Part shown: positions 32,761-44,730 of the stretch, in pieces
How positions within the stretch are numbered: the stretch's first letter is position 1
How the letters are laid out: each line of letters begins with the position of its first letter
DNA from: Flavobacteriia bacterium
Lineage (GTDB): Bacteria > Bacteroidota > Bacteroidia > Flavobacteriales_D > Crocinitomicaceae
Length of the DNA: 45,803 nt
Assembly: GCA_947464135.1 (NCBI GenBank)
Contig: CANHVK010000011.1
Span: forward strand, 1-45,803
Direction of reading: 5' to 3'
Translations under genes and position numbers: made by a program
Notes under the pieces: generated by a model
Told to the model about the DNA's origin: nothing
Databases searched by the model: none
The model's input: only the letters and a program-made list of their open reading frames with translations

Positions 32761-33987
32761 TCATAATCTATAACTTAAAACGTTTTTCCCAGCTATCCAT
32801 CCTGTAGACCAAGCTGCTTGAAAGTTAAATCCTCCTGTAACTCCATCTACGTCTAGAACTTCTCCTGCAAAAAATAATCTCTTAACTTTTCTACTTTGCA
32901 TAGTATTAAAATCAATATCAGAAAGCCCTATACCACCAGCAGTTACAAATTCCTCTTTGAAGGTGGTTTTTCCAGATACATGATATCGGTCATTAAGTAA
33001 TGTATTAATAAGTTTGTTTGCTTTTTTTCCTTGTAATTCTTTCCATTTTGAATCAATAGAAATGTCCGATTTTTCTAAAAGAAAATGCCATAAACGTGTG
33101 GATATTCCGAACGGATTTAAATTCCCGATTTTTTTATCTGAATGTTGTTGAATTGTTGATTCTAAAATATGTTTTGTTTCTGGTTCTTTTTGTTTGTGTA
33201 ACCAATTTACAAGGACATAAAAATCATAGTTTTTTTCTGATAATAAACGTGCACCAAATGCAGAGAGTTTTAAAATGGAAGGACCACTCATTCCCCAATG
33301 TGTAATTAATAATGGTCCAGTGGCTTCTAGTTTTGTCCCTTCAACTTTAGTAGTTGTTTCTTCAACTACAATGCCCATTAACGTTCGAATAGATTCGTTA
33401 GGCATATTAAAAGTGAATAGGGAAGGAACTGGTTCGACTAATGTATGATTAAATTTAGTAAGCCATTGTAATGAATTGTTTTTGGGCTGACCTCCGGTAG
33501 TATAGATAATGGCATTTGCTTTGAAATTTTCAGCAGTACTGACTAATTCAAATGTATCATCTTCTAATTGAATAATATCATTAATTGGTGTTTGTAACTT
33601 TTGTTTGATACCAAGCCTTCTTGCTTCTGATAAAAAACAATCGATAATTGTTTGTGAACTATTTGATTTAGGGAAAATGCAATTATCAGAAAGTGTTTCT
33701 AGTTCGACTCCTCTTTTTTTAAACCATTCTATTGTTGAACGCGTGTTAAATTGTTCAAATGATTTGCGAAGATAATTAGCTCCTCTGGGATAATAGGTTA
33801 TTAATTTTTTGTTGTCAAAACAAGCATGTGTAACATTGCATCTACCACCACCAGAAACTTTCACTTTTGAAAGCACTTTTGCCGATTTTTCATAAATAGT
33901 CACATCAGCACTTGGGAAATGTTCTTTAGCACTTAATGCTGCAAAAAATCCCGCTGCACCGCCGCCAATTATTGCTATTTTTTTCAA
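32761..33987 (-). CDS. HI0933-family flavoprotein (YhiN/BaiN type)
   Basis: A 408-residue NAD(P)/FAD-dependent oxidoreductase. The FAD-binding dinucleotide motif IIGGGAAGFFAAL is at residues 5-17, followed by the family signature KVKVSGGGRCNVTH near 42 and a second TTGGQPKNN segment; the C-terminus has GGFNFQAAWSTGWIAG. The family has broad occurrence; its physiological substrate in this organism is unknown. It lies 11 nt downstream of the DUF4403 gene, so the two form a pair, although no functional link is visible. Confidence 0.9.
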   Translation of the reverse strand: MKKIAIIGGGAAGFFAALSAKEHFPSADVTIYEKSAKVLSKVKVSGGGRCNVTHACFDNKKLITYYPRGANYLRKSFEQFNTRSTIEWFKKRGVELETLSDNCIFPKSNSSQTIIDCFLSEARRLGIKQKLQTPINDIIQLEDDTFELVSTAENFKANAIIYTTGGQPKNNSLQWLTKFNHTLVEPVPSLFTFNMPNESIRTLMGIVVEETTTKVEGTKLEATGPLLITHWGMSGPSILKLSAFGARLLSEKNYDFYVLVNWLHKQKEPETKHILESTIQQHSDKKIGNLNPFGISTRLWHFLLEKSDISIDSKWKELQGKKANKLINTLLNDRYHVSGKTTFKEEFVTAGGIGLSDIDFNTMQSRKVKRLFFAGEVLDVDGVTGGFNFQAAWSTGWIAGKNVLSYRL

Positions 33988-33998
33988 TTTAATGTAAT

Positions 33999-35378
33999 CT
34001 ATAATTTAATTCCCATTTCGCCTTCTAAATTGGATATTATCCAAAGTTCATCTTTCAATGGAATGATTTGCTCAATTTTTATAGTTTTCAATTTAGTATC
34101 TAAAAAGATTCCTTTTTCTAATTCTCTATTTAATTCTTTCTCAATTGTTTTTTTGTTCGAAGCAAGATCTTTCGACAAGTCATAAACAGCAAATTCTCTG
34201 ATTTTCGAAGTGATTAAATCATCAAAAAGCCAAGTCGCACTTTTTAGAAGTGTATTTTTAGTTTCGATATCAAAATCCATATCAGGGAATGAGATGATTT
34301 GTTTTTCTTTATTAAAAGTTGGAGTTCCTGCAAAATATAAAACACCTGATCGTTTTCCTGAAAAATGAACTTTGAAACTTAATTTATTTCCATTTGCTCC
34401 AAGAATTAATACGGAGTCTAAAATTATTTTTTCCTTTTTTAATGTAATTTCTTTACCGTTCAAGTTTTGAGCTAGGAGTGTATTGATCGATTTATATTTT
34501 CCTTGAATAACTAAATTGATTTGAAATCCTTTCTCTGCTGTAGCTGTATTTAATTCTGGTAAGGGTGGAAGTGATGCTTTTTTATCTTCAAGGCTAACTT
34601 TTGGATATGCATTAATAGATACGGTGATTTGTAATTTATCTTTAGAAAAGTTTGGTGGTGTAATTGCAAGACTGGTTGGTGATAAATGGAAAAAACCAAT
34701 AGATGGAATTATAATTGGATTGTTTAATTCTTTCCAGATTTTTATCACTTCTTTTTTAAGGTCTGTTTGTTCAATTTTTTTATCAATATCAGCAGTAACT
34801 GCTTTAAGAGCTTTTTGCATTTCTTCTACCAATTTTTCTGTTGCGTCGTATTTAATAAATGTTACTTCACATTTATCTTCCGAAACAATTTCTTTTAAGG
34901 AAGTATTTGCATCAATTTTGTAATCTTTAGTGACTGATAATGCTGTAGCTGTTGAAACTTTTATTCTTCGCATAGGTTCATTGACACCACAACTTGCATA
35001 AATCCTTGGTACAATACAATTCTCTTTGCTCGAGAATATTCCAGTGCATGTGGGACAATAATTGATTTTTATTGCATATCTACCAGATAATTCCAAAAGT
35101 AATTGATTTTCTTTTCCGTTAAATTCTAGTGGATTACGTTCAAGTTGATAAGCAAAACTAATTCCTTCACATTGTTGTTTTTCATCAGCAAAATTTTTTG
35201 GTGTTTGTTTCTCTGCGTCTTTTAGAAATGGTTTCAGGTTTATTTCTATTGGGACACGAATCGAAGAAGGTTGCTGCTCGTATTGTATTTTATTTTCAGA
35301 GATAACAGGTTGTTTAGGTTTAATTGAACCACAACTAATTAAGAATAGAGATAAAAGTATAGTAAATAAAACTTTCAT
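33999..35378 (-). CDS. DUF4403 family lipoprotein
   Basis: A 459-residue lipoprotein with signal MKVLFTILLSLFLISCGS (lipidated cysteine near 16). The body has alternating beta-rich segments, such as IRVPIEINLKPFL, NQLLLELSGRYAIKINYCPTCTG and GFQINLVIQGKYKSINTLLAQ, consistent with DUF4403, whose tubular lipid-binding-like domains are not functionally characterised. Several cysteines at about 112-140 may form disulfides. It is co-directional with and 11 nt upstream of the flavoprotein gene. Confidence 0.8.
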   Translation of the reverse strand: MKVLFTILLSLFLISCGSIKPKQPVISENKIQYEQQPSSIRVPIEINLKPFLKDAEKQTPKNFADEKQQCEGISFAYQLERNPLEFNGKENQLLLELSGRYAIKINYCPTCTGIFSSKENCIVPRIYASCGVNEPMRRIKVSTATALSVTKDYKIDANTSLKEIVSEDKCEVTFIKYDATEKLVEEMQKALKAVTADIDKKIEQTDLKKEVIKIWKELNNPIIIPSIGFFHLSPTSLAITPPNFSKDKLQITVSINAYPKVSLEDKKASLPPLPELNTATAEKGFQINLVIQGKYKSINTLLAQNLNGKEITLKKEKIILDSVLILGANGNKLSFKVHFSGKRSGVLYFAGTPTFNKEKQIISFPDMDFDIETKNTLLKSATWLFDDLITSKIREFAVYDLSKDLASNKKTIEKELNRELEKGIFLDTKLKTIKIEQIIPLKDELWIISNLEGEMGIKL

Positions 35379-35422
35379 TGTAAAATTTGTAAACCTATTT
35401 AAAAGAGTGATTTAAATTCAAT

Positions 35423-35455
35423 AAAAAAACTCTCCTTTCATTAAAGGAGAGTTTT
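35423..35455 (-). terminator. Rho-independent terminator of icd
   Basis: A perfect 13-nt stem (AAAACTCTCCTTT at 35426-35438 with its complement at 35443-35455) with a 4-nt loop lies 19 nt after the icd stop. On the minus strand the stem runs directly into a run of seven T. Confidence 0.85.
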
Positions 35456-35473
35456 ACTAAAAGAAAATTGATA

Positions 35474-37705
<2,232 letters not shown>

Positions 37706-37748
37706 TTATTAATTAAGTTGACAAAAAAAAGGTTTTCTTTTTGCAAAC

Positions 37749-37778
37749 CAAAGTTAAAGCATAAAATTCAAAAAACAA
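37749..37778 (-). promoter_or_regulatory. Promoter of icd
   Basis: On the minus strand TTG (plus 37776-37778) and TAACTTTG (plus 37749-37756) are 19 nt apart, an exact fit to the Bacteroidetes -33 TTG and -7 TAnnTTTG pattern. The -7 box lies 58 nt before the icd start codon. Confidence 0.65.
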
Positions 37779-37806
37779 TAAATCAAATACTAAATAGATA
37801 AAAATG

Positions 37807-37836
37807 AAAAAAGGACTACATAAATTGTAATCCTTT
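37807..37836 (-). terminator. Rho-independent terminator of rpoD
   Basis: AAAGGACTAC (37810-37819) and GTAATCCTTT (37827-37836) form a 10-nt stem with one wobble pair on the minus strand and a 7-nt loop, then a T-run of six. It lies about 52 nt beyond the sigma-factor stop. Confidence 0.7.
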
Positions 37837-37888
37837 AAAATATTTAAATTTTAAAACCTTTAATTTTTCAAATTGAAGTATTAAGAAT

Positions 37889-38755
37889 CTATAAATAATT
37901 CTTTAACATTTTACTTCTTGAAGTATGTTTCATTCTTCGAATTGCTTTTTCTTTGATTTGACGAACACGTTCACGAGTTAAATCAAATCGATCACCAATC
38001 TCTTCTAGAGTTAATGGATGTTTACCATTTAAACCAAAATACAATCGAATTACTTCACCTTCACGAGATGTAAGAGTAGAAAGTGAACGCTCTATATCTT
38101 TTCTTAATGATTCTTTGACTAAATCTACATCAGGAGTGTCACTAAAATCGTTTGCTAATACATCATACATATTTGAAGAGCTCTCATCTCCCTCAGTTAA
38201 TGGGGCATCCATAGATACATGTCTTCCATTAGATTGGAGTGATTGCTTAACGTCATTAACAGTTACACCTAACATTTCTGCTAATTCTTCAGCTGATGGT
38301 GGTCTTTCAAACTTTTGTTCTAGTTCAGAAAAAGCACGGTTAATTTTGTTTATAGTACCAATTTTATTTAATGGAAGACGAACAATTCGAGCTTGTTCAG
38401 CAAGAGCCTGTAATATTGCCTGTCTTATCCACCAAACAGCATAAGATATAAACTTAAAACCACGAGTTTCATCAAATCTTTCAGCTGCCTTAATCAAACC
38501 TACATTTCCTTCATTTATTAAATCTGGTAACGTCATTCCTTGGTTTTGGTATTGTTTTGCAACCGAAACAACAAATCTTAAATTTGCTCTTGTTAGTTTT
38601 TCTAATGCACGCCGGTCGCCATTTTTAATACGTTTTGCTAATTCAACTTCTTCCTCAGCCGATATCATTGCCTCGCGACTAATTTCTTGCAGGTATTTAT
38701 CCAGAGAAGCAACTTCTCTATTTGTAACTTGCTTTACTATTTTTAACTGTCTCAT
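37889..38755 (-). CDS. rpoD: Primary RNA polymerase sigma factor RpoD/SigA
   Basis: A 288-residue group 1/2 sigma-70 factor that directs RNA polymerase to -33/-7 promoters. Region 1.2 ([24 protein letters not shown]) is at 17-40, region 2 at 50-120 ([46 protein letters not shown]), region 3 at about 125-205, and region 4 at about 225-282 ([24 protein letters not shown]). Region 1.1 is absent, which is the normal form of the housekeeping factor in Bacteroidetes. It is the likely reader of the TAnnTTTG boxes noted elsewhere in this window. Confidence 0.96.
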   Translation of the reverse strand: MRQLKIVKQVTNREVASLDKYLQEISREAMISAEEEVELAKRIKNGDRRALEKLTRANLRFVVSVAKQYQNQGMTLPDLINEGNVGLIKAAERFDETRGFKFISYAVWWIRQAILQALAEQARIVRLPLNKIGTINKINRAFSELEQKFERPPSAEELAEMLGVTVNDVKQSLQSNGRHVSMDAPLTEGDESSSNMYDVLANDFSDTPDVDLVKESLRKDIERSLSTLTSREGEVIRLYFGLNGKHPLTLEEIGDRFDLTRERVRQIKEKAIRRMKHTSRSKMLKNYL

Positions 38756-38929
38756 GGCTTTTGGATTTTTTAGTGAATACTAAAAGAATTTTCATCCTTC
38801 TATTAAAGATAACAATAAAAATCCTAAATTGTAACAGATATATTAAAAAATAATATTTCCATAAAAGTTCATTAATAAGACAATTGTTTTCCTTTAAATT
38901 TGTTTTATCTTAATATCAATCATATTCTT

Positions 38930-38937
38930 TACTTTTG
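38930..38937 (+). promoter_or_regulatory. TAnnTTTG -7 box before the phosphatase gene
   Basis: TACTTTTG matches the Bacteroidetes -7 consensus exactly and ends 19 nt before the ATG at 38957. The nearest TTTG upstream (38899-38902) is 27 nt away, which is long, so the -33 element is uncertain. Confidence 0.5.
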
Positions 38938-38956
38938 CTTGTAATTTTATTTTTCT

Positions 38957-39427
38957 ATGAAAATTTTGATGGTTTGTTTGGGGAATATTTGTCGTTCTCC
39001 AATTGCAGATGGATTACTTCGAAAAAAAGTACTCGAACACGGTTTGGATGTTGATGTGGATTCTGCTGGAACTATAGCTTTACATCAAGGGAAAGCACCA
39101 GATAGTAGAATGATTGAAACTGCTCGTAAAAATGGTACTGATATAAGTATGTTACGCGCAAGACAATTTACTTCTCAAGATTTTGAAGACTTTGATTACA
39201 TATTTGCAATGGATTTTTCTAATAAAAAAAACATTCTGTCGCTCGCGATAAATGATTCAGATCGATTAAAAGTCCATACCCTTTTGGGTGATTTGACTGA
39301 TCAAGAAGAAGCAAGCGTTCCTGATCCGTATTATGGATACCAAAAAGATTTTGATCACGTTTATGAATTAGTTGATAAAGCTACCGATGTATTAATAGAA
39401 AAAATCAAATTAAACATACTGAAATAA
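38957..39427 (+). CDS. Low-molecular-weight protein-tyrosine phosphatase
   Basis: A 156-residue LMW-PTP. The P-loop CLGNICRS (C7 to R13) has the nucleophile and the phosphate-binding arginine, and the general acid is D123 in the DPYYG motif. DSAGT and FTSQDFEDFDYIFAMD are also typical. It dephosphorylates tyrosine residues; in Bacteroidetes such genes can sit with capsule loci, but here neighbours are a sigma factor and a methyltransferase, so the target is unknown. It probably shares a transcript with the next gene (44-nt gap). Confidence 0.93.
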   Translation: MKILMVCLGNICRSPIADGLLRKKVLEHGLDVDVDSAGTIALHQGKAPDSRMIETARKNGTDISMLRARQFTSQDFEDFDYIFAMDFSNKKNILSLAINDSDRLKVHTLLGDLTDQEEASVPDPYYGYQKDFDHVYELVDKATDVLIEKIKLNILK

Positions 39428-39471
39428 ACACCAATATTATTAAAAATTAAAACCTATAAATTATTAAAATC

Positions 39472-40185
39472 ATGAGTCACGCAAAATTATATTTATTACC
39501 ATCAACACTAGGTAGTGAAAGCACCAAAGCAGTTATTCCATCTGATGTTGCCACTATGGTTTCAGAGTTTAGATATTTTGCTGTTGAAGATATCAAAGCT
39601 GCACGACGTTATTTGCGTAAACTAGATCGTGAATTTCCAATTGATGATAGTACTTTTTTTATTTTAAAAAATAATACACCAGTTGAAGAGTTGTATGCTA
39701 TGTTACGTCCTGTTAAAGATGGAAATAACCTAGCAGTAATTTCCGATGCTGGTTGTCCAGGAATTGCTGATCCTGGCGCTAACTTGGTTGCATTAGCTCA
39801 TCAAGAAGGGGTTTGGGTTGCTCCATTAGTTGGTCCATCGTCTATTTTATTAGCTTTAATGGGGAGTGGGTTTAACGGACAAGAGTTTTCTTTTCATGGA
39901 TATTTACCTAAAGATAGAAAGGATAGGGTAAGGAAATTAAGAGATTTCGAAGCTTCAGCTAGACGAACTGGTATTACCCATGTTTTTATGGATACTCCAT
40001 TTAGAAATATGCACGTGTTAGATGATATGTTAAATGAATTATCCGATGATACACAAATCTGTATTGCATCTAATTTAACTACCTACGATGAAAATATACG
40101 TACGATGACTGCCAAAGCTTGGAGAGAAAATGCGTATGAACTTTCTAAAATTCCTACGATGTTTTTAATTGGTAAAACCAGATAA
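39472..40185 (+). CDS. RsmI-like tetrapyrrole-methylase-fold SAM methyltransferase
   Basis: A 237-residue protein of the RsmI/tetrapyrrole methylase fold. SAM-binding segments are KLYLLPSTLG (5-14, replacing the usual LYVVATPIGN), LAVISDAGCPGIADPGANLV (near 87) and VAPLVGPSSILLALMGSGF (near 116). RsmI methylates C1402 ribose of 16S rRNA, but the altered N-terminus points to the Bacteroidetes paralogue group whose substrate is not established. It is 8 nt upstream of the symporter gene. Confidence 0.85.
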   Translation: MSHAKLYLLPSTLGSESTKAVIPSDVATMVSEFRYFAVEDIKAARRYLRKLDREFPIDDSTFFILKNNTPVEELYAMLRPVKDGNNLAVISDAGCPGIADPGANLVALAHQEGVWVAPLVGPSSILLALMGSGFNGQEFSFHGYLPKDRKDRVRKLRDFEASARRTGITHVFMDTPFRNMHVLDDMLNELSDDTQICIASNLTTYDENIRTMTAKAWRENAYELSKIPTMFLIGKTR

Positions 40186-40193
40186 TTTTTACT

Positions 40194-41399
40194 ATGACAA
40201 AAATCTTCAAACATCTTACTTTTTATGTGTTCGTAGCAATTATTGCAGGGATATTATTAGGTCATTTTAATCCTTTGTTAGGTCAAAAAATGGAGTTAAT
40301 TGGAAAAGGATTTATTTCAATTATTAAAGTGTTTGTAGGTCCAATTATTTTTTTAACTATTGTACTAGGAATTAGTTCGATGGGTGATTTGAAAAAAGTA
40401 GGTAGAATTGGCTTGAAATCATTAATTTATTTTGAACTGGTAACGACTTTTGCTTTGGGGTTAGGTGTTTTTCTTGCCGTTTACCTCGAACCAGGAAATA
40501 TTGATAAAGCAACTTTAACCGTTTCAGATGCTACAAAATATACTTCTAGTGTAAATCAATCTTTTAGTTGGTTAAAATTTTTACAAGATAATTTTACCAT
40601 ACAAGTACTCATTTTTTCTATTCTTACAGGTGTGATCGTATCTAGAATTAAACAAAGGACTTATGTTGTAGAGCGATTAGATAAAGTTTCAAAGTTTGTT
40701 TTTAAACTTCTTAAATATGTAATGTATTTAGCTCCGTTAGGTGCTTTTGGTGGAATGGCTTTTGCTGTTGGAAAGTTTGGATTACACACGCTAATTCCTT
40801 TAGGTAAATTAGTAGGTAGTGTATATATGACGATGATTTTATTTGTCATTCTAGGTTTAGGAATGATTATGCGTTTTTATAAACTCAATATTTTTAAATT
40901 TTTACGATACATAAAAGAAGAATTATTAATTGTTTTAGGAACTTCTTCATCAGAAAGCGCTTTACCTAATCTTATGTTAAAATTAGAACAGTTGGGATGT
41001 AAAAAATCAGTAGTAGGTTTAGTTGTTCCAACTGGATACTCTTTTAATCTTGATGGTACATCAATTTATCTTTCAATGTCTGTAATATTCATTGCTCAAC
41101 TTTATGGGGTTCATTTGTCCCTATCTGAAATGATGTTGATTATCGGTATTCTAATGTTAACATCAAAGGGGGCGGCAGGGGTTACTGGAAGTGGATTTGT
41201 TGTCCTTGCATCTACATTATCGTCTTTACATAAAATCCCTTTAGAAGGACTTGCTTTTTTATTAGGGGTGGATAAATTTTTAAGTGAAGCTAGGGCTATA
41301 ACTAATATCATTGGAAATGGAGTCGCAACACTTGTTATTGCTAAAAGTGAAAAAGAATTTGATGAAGAGTTATATTATAACGAGATTGAAAACGCATAA
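40194..41399 (+). CDS. Dicarboxylate/glutamate:cation symporter (DAACS)
   Basis: A 401-residue transporter of the DctA/GltP family. It has eight or so membrane spans and two re-entrant loops; the serine-rich loop is GTSSSESALPNLMLKLEQLG (near 250) and the substrate/cation motif is PTGYSFNLDGTSIYLSM (near 280), followed by LTSKGAAGVTGSGFVVLA (near 318) and the GVDKFLSEARAITNIIGNG C-terminal segment. It takes up C4-dicarboxylates, glutamate or aspartate with H+ or Na+. The exact substrate cannot be read from sequence. Confidence 0.92.
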   Translation: MTKIFKHLTFYVFVAIIAGILLGHFNPLLGQKMELIGKGFISIIKVFVGPIIFLTIVLGISSMGDLKKVGRIGLKSLIYFELVTTFALGLGVFLAVYLEPGNIDKATLTVSDATKYTSSVNQSFSWLKFLQDNFTIQVLIFSILTGVIVSRIKQRTYVVERLDKVSKFVFKLLKYVMYLAPLGAFGGMAFAVGKFGLHTLIPLGKLVGSVYMTMILFVILGLGMIMRFYKLNIFKFLRYIKEELLIVLGTSSSESALPNLMLKLEQLGCKKSVVGLVVPTGYSFNLDGTSIYLSMSVIFIAQLYGVHLSLSEMMLIIGILMLTSKGAAGVTGSGFVVLASTLSSLHKIPLEGLAFLLGVDKFLSEARAITNIIGNGVATLVIAKSEKEFDEELYYNEIENA

Positions 41400-41427
41400 A
41401 ACGGTTGATAATTTATAATTTACTCAA

Positions 41428-41847
41428 ATGAAAATAATTCATCTTTTAATATTTATGATTTCTATATGTAACCTGACTTCTGCTCAAACGGTAAGACATA
41501 GAGATCAGTATGGAGAGAAAATTTTCTTTATTGATGGAAATACCCTGCGAAGTAAAGATCAGTATGGTGCAAAGCTATTTTTTCAGGATGGGAATACGAT
41601 CAAAAGAAGAGATGTATATGGTGAAAAAGTGTTTTTTTTCGATGGAAATACAATTCGTTACAAAGATAGTTATGGTGAAAAATTATTTTTTTTCGAAGGT
41701 AAAACTATCCGTTCTAAAGATCAATATGGAGAAAAACTTTATTTTATTGATGGTCAGACATTAAAGTATAAAGACGCTTATGGTGATAAAATTTATTATT
41801 TTGAAGGTATACCTGAAAAATGGGTAATTATCTGCTTGATTAAGTGA
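41428..41847 (+). CDS. Small secreted protein of six 18-residue repeats
   Basis: I do not recognise this 139-residue protein by name. A signal peptide (MKIIHLLIFMISICNLTSAQ) is followed by six in-register 18-residue repeats from residue 23 to 130. The consensus is R-x-[KR]-D-x-Y-G-E-K-[LIV]-[FY]-F-[FI]-[DE]-G-x-T-[IL], seen in DQYGEKIFFIDGNTL and DSYGEKLFFFEGKTI. A nine-residue tail (KWVIICLIK) follows. The alternating pattern suggests stacked beta-hairpins, as in YD or choline-binding repeat proteins, but there is no clear match. It is separated from the symporter gene by 28 nt. Confidence 0.8.
   Translation: MKIIHLLIFMISICNLTSAQTVRHRDQYGEKIFFIDGNTLRSKDQYGAKLFFQDGNTIKRRDVYGEKVFFFDGNTIRYKDSYGEKLFFFEGKTIRSKDQYGEKLYFIDGQTLKYKDAYGDKIYYFEGIPEKWVIICLIK
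41494..41817 (+). repeat. Six 54-bp tandem repeats inside the 41428 gene
   Basis: The six 18-codon units span 41494-41817. Units differ in many third positions and in several amino acids, so they are an old duplication under selection on the protein, not a fresh slippage array. Confidence 0.75.
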
Positions 41848-41964
41848 TTTCTAAATTTACTTCTTAAAAGGTTAACTTTCAATTATTCGATGCCATTAAG
41901 TTAAAGTAAGTTTATAATTTTTTATTATATTTGATACTTTGTACTTTTTGAGAGAAGGAAAATT

Positions 41965-44598
41965 ATGTGGAATTCATTAGCAAGTTTAATACTGAGAAAC
42001 AGACTTTTTATCCTGTCTATTATTGCGATAATTACAGTTTTTCTTGGTTATTTTGCTTTTACAAGCCTAAAAGTTGATAATAAATACGGTAATACTTTAC
42101 CAAAAGATAGTAAACCCCAAGCCGATTATTTAAAGTTTAAAGCACAATTTGGTGAAGATGGTTCTACTTTAGTTATAGCTATTCAATCGGACTCATTATA
42201 CACTAGAAAAAATTTCATTAAATGGCATGACCTAGGGTATCAAATTTTACAATTTGAAGGTGTAGAAAGCGTTATTTCTGAAGCTACATTATATAAACTT
42301 TACAATAATAAAAATCGTAATAGATTTGAAATTACGAAGATATTTTCAGATTTAACTTTTCATGAAAAAACAATAGACTCCATCAAGAATGAAATTAAAT
42401 TAAACCCTATTTACAATAAATTACTATACAATGACAACTCAAATGTTCACTTGATGTTGATCGGAATGGACGAAAAAGCTTTGATGGATAAAAAGAAGTC
42501 AAAAGTTGTATTTGAAATAGAAAAGTTAGCTGAATCGTATTCAAAATATTTTGGAAAACCTCATTTTGCAGGTTTACCACACATGCGGGTTGTTATTGGA
42601 AAAAGAATTGTAAATGAATTGTATATATTTCTTGCTCTTTCCATTTTAGCATCTTCAATTTTGTTATACATCTTTTTTAGATCATTTAGAGTTGTAATGC
42701 AATGTAATATTGTTGTTTTTGTTTCTGTAATATGGGCATTAGGAAGTATTGCTTTGTTTAATTTTCAGTTATCAATAATGATGGCGCTAATACCCCCGTT
42801 ATTGATTGTTATTGGGGTTCCAAATTGTGTTTTTTTAGTGACAAGATACCATCAGGAATACGTATCACATTCAAATAAAATCAGAGCAATCTTTACGATG
42901 ATTAGAAGAATTGGTTCGGTTACTTTTCTTACTAATTTAACTACAGCTATCGGTTTTTGTACTTTTACAAGCTCTGAAAAATTAGCTCAATTTGGAATAA
43001 TTTCAAGTTTAAATATAATGGTAGTTTTTGCATTATCAATATGTATAATGCCGATTATCGCATCGTATTCTAAACCACCCAAGCCAAGACATCTTAAACA
43101 TTTATATAGAGTTTATTCTCAAGGGTTTATTGAATATGTTGTTGTGATTGTAACAAAATATAGAAAATGGGTCTATATAGGTTCACTAGCAATGCTAATT
43201 GTAAGTATTTATGGTATGACTAAAATTACTGCAACTGGAAATGTTACAAGTGATTTACCCAAAGACGATCCCATTTTGTTGGATTTGAAATTTGTTGAGA
43301 AAAACTTTGGTGGCTCTATACCTTTTGAATTAACTGTAAATTATAAGGAAAAAGGACGGTTGTTCTCAAACAAAACATTAGAAAAAATTGAAACAGTTCA
43401 AGAAATTTTTAGAAAAGATACACTGTTTTCCAAGAGTTTGTCAATTGTTGATTTCATTAAGTCAATTAATATGGCTTATTATAACAATGATTCTTCACAA
43501 TACAAATTAATATCTAACAGAGATAAATTAAGATTAAAAAGATATTATGACGAATCAGACTTAAGTAGTGTTAATGGAGGTAATTTATCTTTAAAAGAAT
43601 TAGTTGATACAGCTAATACTACACTTCGAATTAGACTGCAAATGAAAGATTTAGGTTCTTATCGTGTATCGAAAAAAGTAGATTACTTAAAACTTAAAGT
43701 AGATGAGATTTTAAATCCTGATAAAAAAAGGGTAGAGAAATTATATTCACAAATTTTGAAGGGTAAAAAAGACAAAATAGATACTTTACTAAATGAATAT
43801 TCATGGATATATAATAATGTAACTTCCATTTTATCAGAAGGTGATCAAACAATGCAAATGAATTTTGATTTAGATCCATCTAAAATTGATCCTTATAAAT
43901 TGAAGCCCTATTTTACTCAAATTTTAAGAAAAGCAATCGATAAGGAATTCTATGAAGCAACGTTTACTGGAACTTCAGTAGTAGTTTCAGAAGGTACTAA
44001 ATATCTTTTCATTAATTTAGTTCAAAGCTTAATATTTGCTATTTTTTCAATTGCATTGTTAATGGCATTTTTGTTTAGATCGTTGAGAATTATTATGATT
44101 TCAATGATTCCAAACATCATCCCTTTATTATTTACAGCGGGAATAATGGGGTATTTTCAAATTCCATTAAAGCCATCTACATTATTAGTTTTTGGTATTG
44201 CTTTAGGTATTACTGTTGATAATGCAATTTTGTTTTTAGCTAAATATAGGCAGGAATTAAAGCTTCACATGTGGGATATTAAATATTCTATTTTATTATC
44301 TTTAAGAGAGACAGGTCTTGGAATTTTTTATACTTCAGTGATTCTATTCTTTGGTTTTATTATGTTTGTTTTTTCACAATTTGGTGGTACTAAAGGATTA
44401 GGTCTATTAGTTTCTATTACCATTTTAGTTGGTATGGTAACAAATCTAATTGTTTTACCATCTTTATTACTTTCTTTGGAGAGGAAGGTGACTACCAAAT
44501 CATTTAAAGAACCGTTTTTTGATATTTATGATGAGGAAATGGATTTTGATATGTCAAAATTGAAATTGGAAAGCGATAAAAGTGATTCCGAATTATAA
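41965..44598 (+). CDS. MMPL/RND-superfamily membrane exporter
   Basis: An 877-residue protein with RND topology of the HAE3/MMPL kind: an N-terminal span (13-33), a periplasmic domain to about 215, a six-helix block at about 220-400 with a sterol-sensing-like segment, a second periplasmic domain at about 430-680, and a second helix block at about 690-850. The LKVDNKYGNTLPKDSKPQADYLKFKAQFGEDG region and the repeat NVTSDLPKDDPILLDLKFVEKNFGGS are typical of the two porter domains. The family exports lipids, hopanoids or other hydrophobic compounds; the substrate here is unknown. No MFP or TolC partner is adjacent. Confidence 0.9.
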   Translation: MWNSLASLILRNRLFILSIIAIITVFLGYFAFTSLKVDNKYGNTLPKDSKPQADYLKFKAQFGEDGSTLVIAIQSDSLYTRKNFIKWHDLGYQILQFEGVESVISEATLYKLYNNKNRNRFEITKIFSDLTFHEKTIDSIKNEIKLNPIYNKLLYNDNSNVHLMLIGMDEKALMDKKKSKVVFEIEKLAESYSKYFGKPHFAGLPHMRVVIGKRIVNELYIFLALSILASSILLYIFFRSFRVVMQCNIVVFVSVIWALGSIALFNFQLSIMMALIPPLLIVIGVPNCVFLVTRYHQEYVSHSNKIRAIFTMIRRIGSVTFLTNLTTAIGFCTFTSSEKLAQFGIISSLNIMVVFALSICIMPIIASYSKPPKPRHLKHLYRVYSQGFIEYVVVIVTKYRKWVYIGSLAMLIVSIYGMTKITATGNVTSDLPKDDPILLDLKFVEKNFGGSIPFELTVNYKEKGRLFSNKTLEKIETVQEIFRKDTLFSKSLSIVDFIKSINMAYYNNDSSQYKLISNRDKLRLKRYYDESDLSSVNGGNLSLKELVDTANTTLRIRLQMKDLGSYRVSKKVDYLKLKVDEILNPDKKRVEKLYSQILKGKKDKIDTLLNEYSWIYNNVTSILSEGDQTMQMNFDLDPSKIDPYKLKPYFTQILRKAIDKEFYEATFTGTSVVVSEGTKYLFINLVQSLIFAIFSIALLMAFLFRSLRIIMISMIPNIIPLLFTAGIMGYFQIPLKPSTLLVFGIALGITVDNAILFLAKYRQELKLHMWDIKYSILLSLRETGLGIFYTSVILFFGFIMFVFSQFGGTKGLGLLVSITILVGMVTNLIVLPSLLLSLERKVTTKSFKEPFFDIYDEEMDFDMSKLKLESDKSDSEL

Positions 44599-44730
44599 TC
44601 TATTGGAATCTATCAAAAATAATAATTGATGAATTATTCTTTCATATTTCATAAAAATCCGAATTTCTTTCTCTACGTAATAGAGCGAATTGTGTTTTTA
44701 TTCTGATATTTGCAACTTATTAAAAATCAA

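Noticed and set aside
34624-34923. 99-residue plus-strand ORF inside the DUF4403 gene
   Set aside because: It is antisense to a coding region and looks like a shadow frame without domain or promoter evidence.
38115-38444. 109-residue plus-strand ORF inside rpoD
   Set aside because: It is the antisense shadow of a strongly conserved gene and has no family features.
44671-44685. CTCTA/TAGAG hairpin as MMPL terminator
   Set aside because: The stem is only 5 nt with no adjacent T-run, so it is not supported as a terminator.
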